A DNA stretch of 7,346 nucleotides from Rhodobacterales bacterium CG2_30_65_12 (lineage in GTDB: Bacteria; Pseudomonadota; Alphaproteobacteria; Rhodobacterales; Rhodobacteraceae): contig MNZL01000101.1 of the NCBI GenBank assembly GCA_001873585.1, positions 1 through 7,346 of the forward strand, written 5' to 3'. Made by a program: the position numbers and the translations under genes. The number at the start of each line of letters is the position of its first letter. Within the stretch, counting starts at the first letter, position 1. Below the pieces are notes generated by a model. That model did not search any database. It was not told where the DNA came from and saw only the letters and a program-made list of their open reading frames with translations. Positions 6,259 to 7,346 of the stretch are shown one piece after another.

Positions 6259-7326
6259 ATGACCAGACGCACCACCATGCTCGGCCTTGCCGTCGGAGTT
6301 GCGATGTCGGCGCTGGCCGCCGGCGGCGCTTTGGCCCAGGACGTTACGCTGAAAATGCACCAGTTCTTGCCGGCGCAGGCCACCGTGCCATCACAGATTC
6401 TCGATGTCTGGGCCGACAACGTAGAAAAGGATTCGGGCGGTCGCATCAAGGTTGAGCGCTACGCCGCGATGTCGCTCGGCGGCACACCACCGGAGCTGAT
6501 CGACCAGGCGATCGACGGCATCGCCGATCTGGTCTGGACCGTGGTGGGCTACACGCCCGGTCGCTACCGCACCACCGAGGTGTTCGAGTTGCCATTCAGC
6601 GTGACCGACGCGCGCGAGGCGTCCTGCGCCTATTGGAAGATGTTTGACGAGCACATGAAGGACGGCGAGTTTGCCGATCTCAAGATCGTTGGCACCTGGG
6701 TGCACGGCCCCGGCCTGTTCCACACCAACGTTCCGGTGGAAAAACCCGAAGACCTGCAGGGGCTGAAAATCCGCGGCGGTTCGGTGCTGGTCAACAAGCT
6801 CCTGGAGCGCATTGGCGCCACCCCGGTGGGGATGCCGGTGCCGGCGGTGCCAGAGGCGCTGTCGCGGGGCGTGATCGACGGCACTACGATCCCGTGGGAA
6901 GTGACCGCCTCGCTCAAGGTGCCGGAGTTGGTGACCAACCACACCGAATTTGAAGGCCCGGCGCTCTATAACCTCACCTTCGTGCTGGCGATGAACAAGG
7001 ACCGCTACGAGAGCCTGCCCGATGACATCAAGGCGGTGATCGACGCCAACTCCGGGCTGGAGTTCTCGATCTTCGCCGGCGGCGTGATGCAGGATGCCGA
7101 CGCGCCGGCGCGCCAGATCGCCGTCGACCTCGGCAATACCATCATCACCGTCGCGCAGGAAGACGCCAAGGCCTGGAGCGAGATCGTCAACCCGATCTAC
7201 GCCGAATGGGCTGGCGAGATGGACGCGATGGGCAAGGATGGCCAGGCGCTGATCGACGAGGCGCAATCGCTGATGGCGCAGTGCGGGGCCGACATGGCCG
7301 CGCTCGACATCTACGGGGCGCACTGA
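6259..7326 (+). CDS. TRAP transporter substrate-binding protein, DctP family
   Basis: This 355-residue protein is the periplasmic solute receptor of a tripartite ATP-independent (TRAP) transporter, which uses an ion gradient to import organic acids and related solutes. The start is fixed by AGGGAGG seven bases upstream and by a Sec signal peptide cleaved at about ALA-QD (after residue 26). Family marks include the opening strand VTLKMHQFLP, the segment VEKPEDLQGLKIRGG (160-174) with the conserved Arg at about 172 that usually pairs with the ligand carboxylate, and the following PVPAVPEALSRGVIDG (194-208). Length fits the family. The ligand cannot be read from the sequence. The small and large membrane subunits (DctQ and DctM types) are not in the window. 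Only 20 bases follow the stop, so they may lie just downstream. Confidence 0.94.
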   Translation: MTRRTTMLGLAVGVAMSALAAGGALAQDVTLKMHQFLPAQATVPSQILDVWADNVEKDSGGRIKVERYAAMSLGGTPPELIDQAIDGIADLVWTVVGYTPGRYRTTEVFELPFSVTDAREASCAYWKMFDEHMKDGEFADLKIVGTWVHGPGLFHTNVPVEKPEDLQGLKIRGGSVLVNKLLERIGATPVGMPVPAVPEALSRGVIDGTTIPWEVTASLKVPELVTNHTEFEGPALYNLTFVLAMNKDRYESLPDDIKAVIDANSGLEFSIFAGGVMQDADAPARQIAVDLGNTIITVAQEDAKAWSEIVNPIYAEWAGEMDAMGKDGQALIDEAQSLMAQCGADMAALDIYGAH

Positions 7327-7346
7327 CGCGACACGGCGCGCGCGGC

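Noticed and set aside
6391..7323. A 310-codon minus-strand frame opposite the TRAP binding-protein gene
   Set aside because: It is antisense to a clear DctP-family gene and its translation has no family resemblance.

Overview
This is a GC-rich chromosomal-type window. Its codon usage, compact gene layout, a DctP-type TRAP transporter binding protein and the style of the signal peptides suggest an alphaproteobacterium, most likely Rhodobacteraceae or a close relative. That placement is inferred from general resemblance, not from a marker gene. I see no tRNA, rRNA, insertion sequence, CRISPR array or phage gene.

Layout, left to right. (1) Positions 1-962, minus strand: the 5' part of a Tat-exported protein of unknown function that runs off the left edge. 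It is a long open frame with a twin-arginine signal peptide and an internal repeat that faintly resembles the first motif of NodB deacetylases. (2) Positions 963-1073: a divergent regulatory region with an AT-rich core and an imperfect inverted repeat. (3) Positions 1074-4475, plus strand: a 1133-residue membrane protein that joins a degenerate GH18-like domain, a NodB-type polysaccharide deacetylase domain and a NodC/PgaC-type family 2 glycosyltransferase. (4) Positions 4476-4552: a convergent gap with a hairpin that reads as an intrinsic terminator for the minus-strand gene to its right. (5) Positions 4553-5122 and 5290-5826, minus strand: two tandem paralogues, about 60% identical by eye in the mature part, coding for small secreted four-cysteine proteins of uncertain function. 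(6) Positions 5827-6258: a 432-base divergent intergenic region with a hairpin and a 28-bp dyad near its right end. (7) Positions 6259-7326, plus strand: a TRAP transporter substrate-binding protein whose permease partners are probably beyond the right edge.

How the genes may fit together. The fusion protein carries in one chain the parts needed to polymerise an amino-sugar glycan from the cytoplasm and trim its N-acetyl groups on the outer side of the membrane. The divergent Tat protein and the two secreted proteins could act on the same envelope polysaccharide, but only proximity supports this. The TRAP binding protein looks like a separate uptake operon. The points most worth following are the duplicated secreted family, the loss of catalytic residues in the GH18-like domain, and the unclassified Tat protein.
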